This document shows positions 53,881 through 62,955 of a stretch of DNA of 64,000 bases, piece by piece. The notes beneath the pieces were generated by a model, which saw only the letters and a list, made by a program, of their open reading frames with translations, had not been told where the DNA came from and did no database searches. The stretch is from JBCCTX01 sp965263105 (GTDB lineage: Bacteria; Bacteroidota; Bacteroidia; J057): positions 4,650,001-4,714,000 of the forward strand of contig CBDHGL010000003.1 of the NCBI GenBank assembly GCA_965263105.1, written 5' to 3'. Each line of letters begins with the position of its first letter. Position 1 is the first letter of the stretch. A program made the translations under genes and the position numbers.

Positions 53881-55860
53881 CTATTCCTCATAGGTCAAGC
53901 CAAAACCAAAGGGGAAAAGGGGATTCTGGCTATCATATGGGACGTCTTCTTTTTGGCCTTGGACGGCCTCCATAGATCGAGGTAACTCGATGGGGAGTTT
54001 GCCTTGCGGGGCGAATTCTCCAAAAATCACCGATAGCAAGGCTTCATCTGAGGCGCCAAAATTGGCGATTAAGGCCTGGGATTCTTCTGCAATTTCGGGG
54101 ATTACGGCTGCGCGATCCAGGTAGATATCCACAACAGTGGGGACTTTTTGAAGGATTTCTAGTATCCGTTCTTTTTCCTTGCCTTTGAAATCCAGGTCCC
54201 CTTGGTGAAACATCCTTGACATGATATCATCTGTACGAGGAACATAGGGGGTCGAAAGTCGGAGGATGGCTAAATCGGCTTCTTCTGGGCTGGAAACGGG
54301 CTGTGCATATTGACCAAGAAGCTCTTCACTTAAGTTTTCGGCATATACTTTTAAGCGGTTCTTTCCTAAAGGAAGAATAGGAGTCCGGGAAAAAGCTTCA
54401 TTTTTCAGTAATACCAGGGATTGTTTCTGGGCTTCCATCCCTTCTTGCATAAACTTCATATTGCCCACAATATCATAAACTTTGTTCTGATCCACATAAG
54501 GATCGTCAAAAAGACCTAGGGTAAATTTATCCCTAAGGATTCTGCGTAGGGAAGTATTGATGCGTTGTTCGGAGATTTTGCCTGCTTTGACCAACTCCAC
54601 AATAAGCTCGGGTACTTTTTCACCCCCAAATTGGTCTACTCCGGCATTCAGGGCTTTCTGAATGAGTTCTTTGGGACTTAACTGTTCGAGGCCCCAACTT
54701 TTGGCCTCGGCAAAGGTCAAGCCCATAATGGAAATTTTATTGATCAAGGCCCAATCGGTACATACAACGCCATCAAATTTATATGTATCCCTCAGGAGGG
54801 TTTGTATGACCTGTTTGTTAAAACCAAAGCCTACTTCTTCCAGGCCCACTCCTTTTGGAATCCCATAGTAGGGCATGATTTGGCCGGTATGGGCCGGAAA
54901 AGCGCCCTTTTCGAAGGGAATTAAGTGGTAGTTGAAATGGTCTCCTGTATAGCTTTGATCCTTTCCATAGGAAAAGTGAGCATCCAGGCCATCGGTCTGA
55001 GGACCTCCTCCGGGGAAGTGCTTGGTCATACAGGAAACACTTTGGGGACCCAAGGTGTCTCCCTGGAAGCCATAAATGTAAGCAGCCGTCAGTTTGGCGG
55101 ATAGTTCCGCATCTTCTCCAAACGTGCCAAAGATCCGGGCCCAACGAGGCTCAGTCGCTAAGTCAGCCATCGGGTGCAGGGCTTGGCGAAAGCCCACTGC
55201 CAAGTATTCTTGTCGGGCAATATCCGCGTGTCGGGCTGTCAAGGTAGAATCTCCGATGGCGGCCAGGCCCAAGGGTTCGGGCCATTGCGAAAAATCAGAG
55301 GCCATCATACTGGTAGCGGGATTGTTGCTAAAGCCGTGTCGGGGATCTGTGGCCAACGTTACGGGTATGCCCAAGCGGGTCCTCTCGGCTAGCTTTTGAA
55401 TGGCATTGTTCCATCGAGCCATATCGATGGCTTTGGGTATCTGAAATAAGTTGAAATGATTCAGTTTTTTCTTCAGGACCAGTTCTGAATTCAACCCCAA
55501 CATAAGGCTCATGGGATTGGTAGGCGCAAACTCTTCCATTAAACCTCCCTGACTTCCGATCCCAATGGGGCTAATAAAAAAGCACCCTGCCTTTTCTTCT
55601 AAGTTCATTTGCTGCAAGAGATCTTCCACTCGGAGAACGATCTCTTCCCGAGGATCTTCATAGGGATCCATGATGCCGTTTTTGTTTAGGTCTCTAAAGG
55701 GCACCTGGTCTTCTATCAACCTAGGGGCTTCGACTCCCGCCAACTGCATGTTTTTCTCAGATCGCATGGAAAAGCGGATGTAGGTTACTACGAGGAGTAC
55801 CCCAAGAGCGATGATCAGGCTAAGAAGGAAAATTCCGAGGTATTTAAATACTTTTCTCAT
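53881..55860 (-). CDS. Glycoside hydrolase family 3 protein
   Basis: Exported beta-glucosidase-like hydrolase. I use the ATG at 55860, which starts a clear signal/membrane segment (about 4-27); the longer frame from 55902 has none. The GH3 N-domain has KHFPGGG (about residues 280-286 from this start) and the nucleophile D369 in VVCTDWALI. The C-domain carries the second lobe and ends at FPFGFGLTYEE, so no fibronectin tail is present. The preceding LATDPRHGF and GEFAPQGKLPIELP motifs are also typical. A role in cleaving beta-glycans or N-acetyl-glycosides in the periplasm is inferred. Confidence 0.92.
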   Translation of the reverse strand: MRKVFKYLGIFLLSLIIALGVLLVVTYIRFSMRSEKNMQLAGVEAPRLIEDQVPFRDLNKNGIMDPYEDPREEIVLRVEDLLQQMNLEEKAGCFFISPIGIGSQGGLMEEFAPTNPMSLMLGLNSELVLKKKLNHFNLFQIPKAIDMARWNNAIQKLAERTRLGIPVTLATDPRHGFSNNPATSMMASDFSQWPEPLGLAAIGDSTLTARHADIARQEYLAVGFRQALHPMADLATEPRWARIFGTFGEDAELSAKLTAAYIYGFQGDTLGPQSVSCMTKHFPGGGPQTDGLDAHFSYGKDQSYTGDHFNYHLIPFEKGAFPAHTGQIMPYYGIPKGVGLEEVGFGFNKQVIQTLLRDTYKFDGVVCTDWALINKISIMGLTFAEAKSWGLEQLSPKELIQKALNAGVDQFGGEKVPELIVELVKAGKISEQRINTSLRRILRDKFTLGLFDDPYVDQNKVYDIVGNMKFMQEGMEAQKQSLVLLKNEAFSRTPILPLGKNRLKVYAENLSEELLGQYAQPVSSPEEADLAILRLSTPYVPRTDDIMSRMFHQGDLDFKGKEKERILEILQKVPTVVDIYLDRAAVIPEIAEESQALIANFGASDEALLSVIFGEFAPQGKLPIELPRSMEAVQGQKEDVPYDSQNPLFPFGFGLTYEE

Positions 55861-55986
55861 GAGCAAAGGAATATACACAAATATAGGAATCCCCTTGCGC
55901 AAAAAGTAATTCAGGGTTGTGGAGTAACAAGTTCTACTAAGATAGGGATAGCCTGAATCATTTTAGGGCATTTTTAGTTGATAATT

Positions 55987-56105
55987 CTCACCCGGCCTCA
56001 ATTCATGGGCCACCCGCTCCTGTAAGGGACTCGGTATGGGGCAATGCCCACAAGAGGTCTTCCCTGGGAGCCTGGTCCGAGTAGCTCATTACGCGGACAA
56101 GTGGC
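55987..56105. repeat. Multi-hairpin intergenic element D, copy 2
   Basis: It shares order and several words with 28579-28687: CTCACCCGG start, GGCC/GGCC hairpin in place of GGTCTCA/TGAGACC, AGGTCTTCCCTGG (56055-56067), and GTCCG/CGGAC (56075-56079 with 56094-56098). Copy 2 also lies upstream of a minus-strand gene (GH3). Confidence 0.75.
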
Positions 56106-56107
56106 CT

Positions 56108-56611
56108 TCAACTCAGCTCCTCTGCTTCAAATAGGTTGGAAAGAAAATCCTTCGATTTCGAACTTTCTATGCTAAATGCGCCTATTGTCAAACCATATCC
56201 AAAAAGGAACATTCCCAGGGGAACTAGTATGCTAGGATCGAAAATACCATTGAGAATAGAATTTACGACCAGTGCCACAAATCCCAAAAAAACCATACCC
56301 ATCCAAAGAACCATGAACCCTATAACAAAAGGACTTATACGCATTTTTATGTCAATCGTCGCCCCATTTCCCGTAGGCTCTATTTTTCCCCTGATTGTAG
56401 GTAGGAAAGAATTTCTGTGATGAATGATTCGGGTCAATTCAAAATAGGTCCCATCAATAAATCCATCATAATATTGGTAATTGGCTTCGGTAAATCCCTT
56501 GGGGAAAGTCATGGGTTCCATTGGGTCAATATTTTCTTTGATCCTTTGCGCAATTTCTGCTGGGCTGAGCGAGGTCTTAAAGATGATGTTTTCAGAAGGC
56601 AGATAATTCAA
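56108..56611 (-). CDS. Small membrane protein of unknown function
   Basis: A 167-residue protein with a soluble first half (IIFKTSLSPAEIAQRIKENID at about 9-29). Two hydrophobic segments lie at about residues 95-120 and 125-145. I do not recognise a family. The N-terminal PMTFPKGFTEANYQYYDGF stretch suggests a small sandwich domain. It lies between the GH3 gene and a serine hydrolase on the other strand. Its role is unknown; a tiny membrane-anchored protein is the safest description. Confidence 0.55.
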   Translation of the reverse strand: MNYLPSENIIFKTSLSPAEIAQRIKENIDPMEPMTFPKGFTEANYQYYDGFIDGTYFELTRIIHHRNSFLPTIRGKIEPTGNGATIDIKMRISPFVIGFMVLWMGMVFLGFVALVVNSILNGIFDPSILVPLGMFLFGYGLTIGAFSIESSKSKDFLSNLFEAEELS

Positions 56612-56724
56612 AATGGATAGGGTATTTTTTCTGTTTTTAAATGTTGGTCTTTCTTGGCCTTTTCTGATGAATTTGGCAGATTTATATTTTGACCCCAGCT
56701 TCTCACTTTCTTTATCCTAAAAGA

Positions 56725-57981
56725 ATGAATAAACTTAGCTCTTTTCTATTGGTAATCCTCCTGTTTCAGGCTTGTCAGCAGGCTCCAAAATCTACTGAAA
56801 CCCTTCCAGACCGAGTTATAGACTCTATGGCTATACAACGTATGGATTCCACTTTAGCGTCTATTGTGTCCGAAAATGTGGTGGCAGGAGCCTCTGCGTT
56901 AATTTTTGAAAAAGGGAAGGAAGTATACTTCAATGCGTTTGGTTATGCTGATCGAGAGGAAAAGATCCCTATGGCCAGGAATACGATTGTTACGATCTAT
57001 TCAATGACCAAGGCGGTTTCAGGGGTTACCCTGATGACGCTGTATGAGAAGGGCCTGTTCCAATTAGAAGACCCCCTGTCGAAGTATGCCCCGGAATTTA
57101 CAGATATGCAGGTTGCTACGGGCTTAGACGAATCGGGGAAGCTGGCTTTGGAGCCCGCTAATCGGCCAATTTCCATAGCCGATATAACGAGACATACGGC
57201 CGGTTTTTCTAGGCGTGCTGACCTGGGTCTGGACAAACTAAGCGGGGAAGCGGACCTGTTGAATAGGGAGAGTACCCTATCTGAAATGGCCTCAAAGCTC
57301 AGTAAGCTCCCCCTGGGGTACCAACCTGGGCAGCGATGGGAATACGGAATCTCAGTAGATGTTCAGGCTTATTTAGTAGAAAAACTTGCTGGAAAGGCCT
57401 TTCACACATATATGGAGGAAGTAGTGCTTGACCCGCTAGAGATGAATGAGACAGGGTATTTTGTACCTGAAGACAGGAGAGATCGAGTGGCTGCAATTTA
57501 TGCTAAAACGGATTCTACTTTGGACCGCATTCCGGACGAACGGGTACATACGATGAATTATCAGGAATGGCCCATGCGGCCTGGAGGCTGGGGACTTAAA
57601 TCTACTATAGATGACTATATGAAGTTTGCGCAGATGCTGGTAAATGAAGGCACTTATGGAGACAAAAGAATACTTAAGCCTGAGACTATTAAGTTGATGT
57701 CTACCAATCATTTACCTGCTGTAGAGGACAGTAGCTGGCTCACCGGAAAAGGCCGTGTGGGTTTTGGGATTGACTTTGCCGTGCGAACAGAAGCGCCCAA
57801 AAGTCCAGCAGAGATGAATGGGGTAGTGGGGGAATTTTTTTGGGATGGGGCGGCCAGCACCCTGTTTTGGGTTGACCCCAAGAATGAGTTGACGGTGGTA
57901 TTATTTGTTCAGGTAATGCCTTTTCAGGGGCAGGTGCATAAGGCTTTTAGAGATGCGGTGTATGGGCCTTATAGTCCTTGA
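56725..57981 (+). CDS. Serine hydrolase of the beta-lactamase/penicillin-binding protein family
   Basis: Exported lipoprotein (MNKLSSFLLVILLFQAC, C17 as lipid site) with the class C beta-lactamase/esterase fold. The SxxK motif is present as YSMTKAVSG. The second catalytic Tyr motif is YGISVDVQ. A third motif in the C-terminal GVGFGIDFAV/VVGEFFWDGAA region fits the HxG-type site, although it reads WDG here. Such proteins act as esterases, peptidases or transacylases on small substrates. I prefer the start 56725 because the signal peptide begins there. It is convergent with the amidohydrolase (8-base gap). Confidence 0.85.
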   Translation: MNKLSSFLLVILLFQACQQAPKSTETLPDRVIDSMAIQRMDSTLASIVSENVVAGASALIFEKGKEVYFNAFGYADREEKIPMARNTIVTIYSMTKAVSGVTLMTLYEKGLFQLEDPLSKYAPEFTDMQVATGLDESGKLALEPANRPISIADITRHTAGFSRRADLGLDKLSGEADLLNRESTLSEMASKLSKLPLGYQPGQRWEYGISVDVQAYLVEKLAGKAFHTYMEEVVLDPLEMNETGYFVPEDRRDRVAAIYAKTDSTLDRIPDERVHTMNYQEWPMRPGGWGLKSTIDDYMKFAQMLVNEGTYGDKRILKPETIKLMSTNHLPAVEDSSWLTGKGRVGFGIDFAVRTEAPKSPAEMNGVVGEFFWDGAASTLFWVDPKNELTVVLFVQVMPFQGQVHKAFRDAVYGPYSP

Positions 57982-57989
57982 AATGAACC

Positions 57990-59039
57990 CTAGGAATCCG
58001 ACAACTTGTAAAATTTCACTGCATTTTCTTTGAATAGCTTCCGCTGATCTGATTCCAAGTAACCCGATACCAATTGAAAATAGGCATCATAAAGGGTTTC
58101 AAAACTAACTGATACCTTATCCATAGGAAAGTTGGAGGCGAACATGCACCTGTCCACGCCGAAGGTTTTCAAGCCGTATTCGATATGGGGGCCGATGGCA
58201 TCTAGGACTTCTGCACTTGTCGCAGCTTGTTTTTTAAGGTGAAAATTAAAGCCTAAGACGGGCATGAGTAGGCCGCTCAACTTTACGTGCACATGAGGCA
58301 ACTGAGCCAGAGCTGCCAGGTCTTCATACCAGGTCTCTAGAATCTGTTTGCGTTCTGCTGCCGTTTTTCCTACTCCGCCATGTTCGCCTGCCAGACCGAT
58401 TGGGCAACCCAGATGATCGAGTACCATACGAGTATGGGGGACTTCTTTTGCCAATTGAATAAAATCCTTCAATTGGTGGGCATAGAGGTAGGCATCATAG
58501 CTGAGGTCCTTTTCTCCTAAGAGGGCCAAGCCCGCTTTAAAGGCATCCGTTTTCCAGGCATCGCCTCTGTGGTTGTGGTCCATAACGCCTTTGGAGGGAT
58601 GGCTGGCGATCATGTCGCGAATGCCTCGGAAAGCCTGGCTGGCGGCTTGATGGCCTGCCAGGACTTTGGGAAGCATTTCCCGATCCTCTAAGTGGGCTTG
58701 CCCGATGATGGCTTTCGGTTTATCCTCCAAGCTTTCCAACCAAAGGGTTTCATTTACCATATCCAGGGGCTTTTTGCTTTCCCAGGCTGCTTGTATGTGT
58801 ACGAAGCCTTCAATGTTATATTTCCCGGTATCTCTATGGTAAATAGGAGGTAAATGGGGCGTTAAGACGTAGTCGGCCAGGCCTACAAAGTTAACAGAAG
58901 CCTTGGGCATGAGGGTGCGGGTAACCGTTTCTAAGGTCTTGGGCCATTTTCCGAGGGTCTTGACCAAAGGAGTTACGGGTCTGGGAGTGGTATAGGGGTC
59001 CCAGAGGTGAATATGCGGGTCTAGGATGGGAATGGACAT
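57990..59039 (-). CDS. Amidohydrolase family protein
   Basis: TIM-barrel hydrolase of the amidohydrolase-2 type (2-pyrone-4,6-dicarboxylate/ACMSD-like). The first metal motif is DPHIHLW (residues ~7-13). Later motifs include LDHLGCPIG and VDRCMFASNFPMD (about 300-312), the latter with the conserved Asp. I start at 59039 (MSIPILDPHIH) rather than 59057. The length of 349 residues is usual. It is followed 8 bases downstream by the convergent serine hydrolase. A catabolic decarboxylase or lactonase role is an inference. Confidence 0.87.
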   Translation of the reverse strand: MSIPILDPHIHLWDPYTTPRPVTPLVKTLGKWPKTLETVTRTLMPKASVNFVGLADYVLTPHLPPIYHRDTGKYNIEGFVHIQAAWESKKPLDMVNETLWLESLEDKPKAIIGQAHLEDREMLPKVLAGHQAASQAFRGIRDMIASHPSKGVMDHNHRGDAWKTDAFKAGLALLGEKDLSYDAYLYAHQLKDFIQLAKEVPHTRMVLDHLGCPIGLAGEHGGVGKTAAERKQILETWYEDLAALAQLPHVHVKLSGLLMPVLGFNFHLKKQAATSAEVLDAIGPHIEYGLKTFGVDRCMFASNFPMDKVSVSFETLYDAYFQLVSGYLESDQRKLFKENAVKFYKLSDS

Positions 59040-59129
59040 AGGGTTGGAAATGATCAATTCAACGGTAAAAAGGCCTTGGATTAGCCCAAGTCCCTTGCAT
59101 GCTATTGAATCTAATGAATTTCCCGGAGA

Positions 59130-60428
59130 TTATGCTTCATTTGGCTTCAAGGTTATACTCAGCGCAATCAAGCCCACCAAGAGCATCAAGCCACAGGCAA
59201 TCCAGAATACGCCTGTTCCTACCCAGCCAAATAGCAAGCCCCCCAAGACCATTCCCAGGATACTAGCTGCACTTCCCATGCTTTCCCCATAGCCTTGAAT
59301 CGTTCCTCTTTTGGAGTCATCCCCCACCTGGGAGAGAACGGAGAGGAAGGAGGGCCACATGAGTCCATTGCCCAAGGCATAGAAAGCTGCCGCCGTATAG
59401 ACCCAGACGACGGTTCCTTGAGAAAATAAAAAAAACGATAGGGCGAGTAATAAGGCCCCGAAAGTAACCAGGGAAATATCTGATACCCTTTTAGACACCC
59501 ACCCCAGAAGGGGGCCTTGGACCAATATCATCATGGCACTCAGAGAAGTAAAGAAGATACCCAATTGAAAGGTGCTCCATTCCAATATGCGGGAAGCAAA
59601 AACGGGAAAGCTGACATAGAAGAAGCTAAAGCCTAAAAAAGTAATGAAATAAATGATAAAAAGGATGGGGATGCCGGGTTGTAAGAGAATACCCCGAAAG
59701 CCTGTGTCTGGACAATGCTCCCGTTCATAGCAGGCTTTGTGCTCGACATGGAAAACCTTGCGTATGCTGAAGGGTTGATCCTGGGCGTCCATGAGGCGTG
59801 GATTACTTTCAGGTAATTGGGTTTGGATAAGGAAAAGGGCTACCAAAGAAATCCCTCCGGCGGTTATTACGGGTAATAGCTCCTCAAGGGCTGTTGTGCC
59901 CAAAAGCCCAGCCAGGGCAGGCCCTAAGACAAAGCCCAGGCTGGCTGCCATTGCCATTTTGCCAAAATTTGCCTTGCGGTTTTCGGCTGTTGATACATCA
60001 GAGACATAGGCATTGGCGACGGAAACATTCCCTCCTGTAAGTCCATCCAAGGCTCTGGCAAAGAATAGGCACACTAACGGAAGGGTAAGGAGAAAGGACC
60101 CGGTTACTTCATTTTCAATAGGGACAAGGGTTGCGACGGGAAGGAGAATAGCCAGAGCGAATAAGCCCCATGCTAAGAGGGTACCTCCTTGGCTAATTAA
60201 GAGAACCCGCCGTCTTCCCCAGGTGTCTGAGAGCCTTCCCAAAAGAGGCGCTCCTATCAATTGAAAGAGGGGGTAAATCGCCCCCATGATCCCGTAGATA
60301 AATCCGTTACCTCCAAATTTCTCTACCAAAAAAATCAAAAAGGGCATCACCAAACTGTAGCCTAGCATCCCGATGAAATGGACCATTAGGACTGGGGTGA
60401 GGGAAGGGGGGGTTGCTTTATTTGCCAT
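59130..60428 (-). CDS. MFS transporter (TetA/multidrug-like)
   Basis: A 432-residue protein with about 12 hydrophobic helices. The cytoplasmic loop motif GRLSDTWGRRRVLLIS (MFS A-motif, about residues 62-77) is clear. A central cytosolic stretch (about 205-235, with CYEREHC) separates the halves. The first half has an ARALDGLTGGNVSVANAYVSD motif similar to TetA-like antiporters. An efflux or small-molecule export function is likely; the substrate is unknown. It is upstream of the amidohydrolase on the same strand with a 90-base gap. Confidence 0.9.
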   Translation of the reverse strand: MANKATPPSLTPVLMVHFIGMLGYSLVMPFLIFLVEKFGGNGFIYGIMGAIYPLFQLIGAPLLGRLSDTWGRRRVLLISQGGTLLAWGLFALAILLPVATLVPIENEVTGSFLLTLPLVCLFFARALDGLTGGNVSVANAYVSDVSTAENRKANFGKMAMAASLGFVLGPALAGLLGTTALEELLPVITAGGISLVALFLIQTQLPESNPRLMDAQDQPFSIRKVFHVEHKACYEREHCPDTGFRGILLQPGIPILFIIYFITFLGFSFFYVSFPVFASRILEWSTFQLGIFFTSLSAMMILVQGPLLGWVSKRVSDISLVTFGALLLALSFFLFSQGTVVWVYTAAAFYALGNGLMWPSFLSVLSQVGDDSKRGTIQGYGESMGSAASILGMVLGGLLFGWVGTGVFWIACGLMLLVGLIALSITLKPNEA

Positions 60429-60939
60429 TTGGTACTTTTCGTTTGGGTTCGGTAAATCTAAAAGAAACTTGGGAATTATATCTCCATTTCATTTCCAGAA
60501 CTATTTATATGAGCTGAAAGGTTCATATCTCTTCAAAGAATCCCTGTGCCCTTAGGAATACCCTATAGATAGATAAGGTTTCCTATCCCTCTTTTTATCG
60601 CCACTGGGGTAGTTTGGTTAAGGGTTGAATGGTAGATTGATGATCAAAATGCCCAATTTTAAACTCACCCCCTAGCCCCCTCTCTCAAGGAACCCCCTCT
60701 GACTCCCCCTTAGAAATGGGGAGAAAGGGGTAACCCTTGGCGAAATCAAGCTGATTTCCTGGGTCGTTTCCGGACCCCTTTTGAGTTTCCCCTAGGAGGG
60801 GAAAAAAGGGAAACGGGGCTGCAGCGGAAGGGTACCAAAAGGGCGAAAAGAAGGGGAAATTTCCCTTAACCGAACGGCTATGCCCTACAGGGTAGACTTT
60901 TCTTCCAATGAAAAATCCCCCACCGTTTTAAGATTTTTG
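60429..60939. other. 511-base intergenic region with repeat A copy 2 and GC-runs
   Basis: Contains GC-run palindromes at about 60660-60732 (CCCCCT, CCCCTT, GGGGAGAAAGGGG) followed directly by repeat A copy 2. No gene is visible. Confidence 0.6.
60742..60886. repeat. Dispersed structured repeat A, copy 2 (inverted)
   Basis: Nearly identical to the reverse complement of 49921-50069. The terminal hairpin GAAATCA-agc-TGATTTC (60742-60758) has different bases from copy 1 yet pairs perfectly, with two compensatory changes. This argues for selection on a folded structure or for an inverted-repeat element. Confidence 0.8.
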
Positions 60940-61848
60940 TTATTTGATTTCAAATAGTTGAGTCCAGTTTCCTTCCAGGTCTTTTACTATCATTCCTTGA
61001 CTGGCCCAATCAATGTCCTCTGTAGGCGCTAAGGGTAGGGCTATCTCGACTTTTTTGTTTTCAAAACTTGTGGAGAGAGTGCTTAAATCATCGACTCGAA
61101 AAGCCAATTTATTAAAGCCTAAAATAGTGCTATCAGATGGGATCTCAGCAGCTTTCAACACCTGAGCAGGTTCAAACAGTTCCAATACATACCCATTTCG
61201 TGCTAATATGGCGCGCATATTCCCTTGCGAACCTTGGGTTTGAAGGAGCTTAAATCCTAAATTTTGAGTATACCAACTTTGGACTTGTTCAAGATTCTCG
61301 ACGGTAAGCATAAAAAGCCAAGGGCTAGGGTAGGGGTGATTTCCCGAATCAAAAAATTGGAGGTAGTTACCGTCTGGATCCTGAATTAAAAAATACTTAG
61401 ATGGCCAGGGTATGGAGATAGAACTTTCTGGAAGTTCCCCTAACTCAGCTACCATATCTACCTCTTCCATTTCTTTGATTCTGTTGTAGACTGTCTCAAT
61501 ATCGTTTACCTTCCATCCCAGTTTGAAAACGCCGCCTACATAGCTCTCTTCGTTGGGCAAAATTTCAGAAGGCTTGTATGCTTTGCTAAACTCGATGATT
61601 TCGAGGTGGAAATCTCCTAATTTCAAAAAGGCATTGCGTAAGCCATGGTCGGGATATTCCGTCATTTCCTTTTCCACTTCAAAGCCTAATTTTTGGGTAT
61701 ACCACTGGATACTCCTTTCTAGGTCCTGGACGGCGATGGCTACCAATTTTGGCTCAAAAACATCTTCCAAAACTTCCTCTTTTTCCCGCTGGCACGCAAG
61801 GGAAAGAAGGAAGATAAGTGAGAGAATTAGGGGGGAATTCTGGGGCAT
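60940..61848 (-). CDS. Two-domain VOC/glyoxalase-like lipoprotein
   Basis: A 302-residue lipoprotein (signal about 1-18, lipobox LACQ near C19). The two halves (about 28-165 and 172-300) each show the VOC fold. Typical motifs are VAIQDLERSIQWYTQKLGFEV and, in the second half, LTVENLEQVQSWYTQNLGFKL. Each half also has an IIEF/VLELFEPA strand carrying a Glu. VOC proteins bind metals and act as lyases, dioxygenases or antibiotic-binding proteins. The substrate is not inferable. It is alone between two intergenic repeat regions. Confidence 0.8.
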   Translation of the reverse strand: MPQNSPLILSLIFLLSLACQREKEEVLEDVFEPKLVAIAVQDLERSIQWYTQKLGFEVEKEMTEYPDHGLRNAFLKLGDFHLEIIEFSKAYKPSEILPNEESYVGGVFKLGWKVNDIETVYNRIKEMEEVDMVAELGELPESSISIPWPSKYFLIQDPDGNYLQFFDSGNHPYPSPWLFMLTVENLEQVQSWYTQNLGFKLLQTQGSQGNMRAILARNGYVLELFEPAQVLKAAEIPSDSTILGFNKLAFRVDDLSTLSTSFENKKVEIALPLAPTEDIDWASQGMIVKDLEGNWTQLFEIK

Positions 61849-61911
61849 GAATTGTTTTTATTGACTTATTCAGAGTTGCTACCCCAAAATAAAGGAGTCA
61901 ATGGACTATAC

Positions 61912-62085
61912 CTAGTTTTTTATAAAGTAAACCAGTGTACCGAATACCAGGATCAAAAAAACAGGGGTGAATAAACTTCCTAATCCTTCTTGATTACCTA
62001 GCGCCGTCTGGAGGATCGTATAGGTAATATAGGCAAATACACAAGTTATAATGGCATTTTTAATTCTTATTCGAGGTCTTTCCAT
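61912..62085 (-). CDS. 57-residue putative membrane peptide
   Basis: This small minus-strand frame starts with ATG at 62085, 4-8 bases after AGGTGAAG, a plausible weak Shine-Dalgarno, and ends TAG at 61912. The peptide has two hydrophobic stretches (about residues 11-23 and 38-53) separated by GNQEGLGS and ends FIKN. It looks like a two-helix hairpin membrane protein. No family is recognised. It sits in the 61.9-62.5 kb gap, which otherwise has only GC-run repeats and a hairpin. The proof of expression is missing. Confidence 0.45.
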   Translation of the reverse strand: MERPRIRIKNAIITCVFAYITYTILQTALGNQEGLGSLFTPVFLILVFGTLVYFIKN

Positions 62086-62279
62086 ACTTCACCTGCTTAT
62101 TGGCATAGTAATTCATGTCGAAGGTCTTGCCTTCTCCATTGGGATAGAGAATGGAATTTAAAATAATTTGAGTTTTGGATAATTAAATTTGATTATCAGC
62201 AAGTTGTGGATAACTATTTCCCTTTCATTGATGAGTTAGCTACCTTTTTTAGAAAAACGTAGCGCCAAAAATCGCAAAA

Positions 62280-62345
62280 CACCCCCCTTTTTATTCCCCC
62301 CTGCAGTAGTAGGGGGGAAAAGAAGGGGGGTACACAAGCCCCCCC
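62280..62345. repeat. GC-run intergenic element
   Basis: CACCCCCCTTTTT-like text, then CCCCCTGCAGTAGTAGGGGGG, forms a strong G/C palindrome. Related GC-run text occurs at 21377-21421 and 60660-60732. No coding frame. Confidence 0.5.
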
Positions 62346-62487
62346 GGTTCCCAACGAATTTTGCAGGCCTACACACTTAAGTTTGTAGTTTTATCCTAGC
62401 TTCTTATCCAAAATTCACGTTAAAATAACTTATTCAGCTCATCAATTCCTGTAAAAAGCAAAGCAACAAGCCTGAGATCGAATATAT

Positions 62488-62518
62488 GGCACAAATGCTC
62501 AGGCATTTGTGCCTTTTT
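62488..62518. terminator. Strong hairpin at the end of the SnoaL-like gene
   Basis: GGCACAAATGC (62488-62498) pairs with GCATTTGTGCC (62503-62513) around a TCAG loop. Five Ts follow on the plus strand, and a TATATTC stretch follows on the minus strand. It lies 4-34 bases beyond the SnoaL stop and probably terminates that transcript. Confidence 0.6.
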
Positions 62519-62521
62519 CCC

Positions 62522-62890
62522 TTATCCTACTGGGTAGAAAAATTGTTCTGACACGATTTTGCCATCTGCCACCCGGAAAATGGCTACTTCTTCGTTGACT
62601 CTTCTAGGCTGGCCTTTCATGGTAACGTCCATCTTCATGGTAGCGGAGAAATGATCTCCAGCGACTAGCGGCCCTTCGATTTCCACCCCATGAAAGGCTT
62701 CAACCATGCCATTCCATTGCTCTGCTTTTGCTTTGATGGCTTCCATACCTTCCACCCTATAGGGAAATCCTTGGGCGCCTTCCATTTCAATGCTGACACT
62801 GTGGTCTGCGTAGAGCTCCGCAAGGGCCTGGTCCCATTTACCGGTGCGGCAGTAGTCTGCCCATTTGTTAGCAATTTCTTGTGTTGTCAT
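62522..62890 (-). CDS. SnoaL-like/NTF2-fold domain protein
   Basis: A 122-residue cytosolic protein with the NTF2/SnoaL cone fold: N-terminal helices (ANKWADYCRTGKWDQALAEL), then strands such as SVSIEMEGAQGFPYRVEG and VAIFRVADGKIVSEQFFYP. This class includes ketosteroid isomerases, polyketide cyclases and ligand-binding proteins. No catalytic Asp pair can be assigned by eye. Its promoter lies under the control of the upstream WYL regulator (operator and -7 box at 62922-62955), so it probably handles a small molecule sensed by that protein. Confidence 0.82.
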   Translation of the reverse strand: MTTQEIANKWADYCRTGKWDQALAELYADHSVSIEMEGAQGFPYRVEGMEAIKAKAEQWNGMVEAFHGVEIEGPLVAGDHFSATMKMDVTMKGQPRRVNEEVAIFRVADGKIVSEQFFYPVG

Positions 62891-62921
62891 ACTTGTTAAC
62901 TGTTAAAAGTTGATGATATGA

Positions 62922-62929
62922 CAAAGTTA
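62922..62929 (-). promoter_or_regulatory. -7 box of the SnoaL gene
   Basis: Minus-strand TAACTTTG matches TAnnTTTG exactly. It is 32 bases from the SnoaL ATG and 12 bases from the palindrome at 62941-62955, which would cover the -33 region. Confidence 0.6.
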
Positions 62930-62940
62930 AGCCCCATGAC

Positions 62941-62955
62941 TGACAGAATATGTCA
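62941..62955. promoter_or_regulatory. Operator 1 of the WYL regulator
   Basis: TGACAGAATATGTCA, a nearly perfect palindrome (arms TGACA/TGTCA), overlaps the stop codon of the WYL gene and the -33 region of the SnoaL promoter. A second copy with one base changed lies at 63678-63692. Confidence 0.75.
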
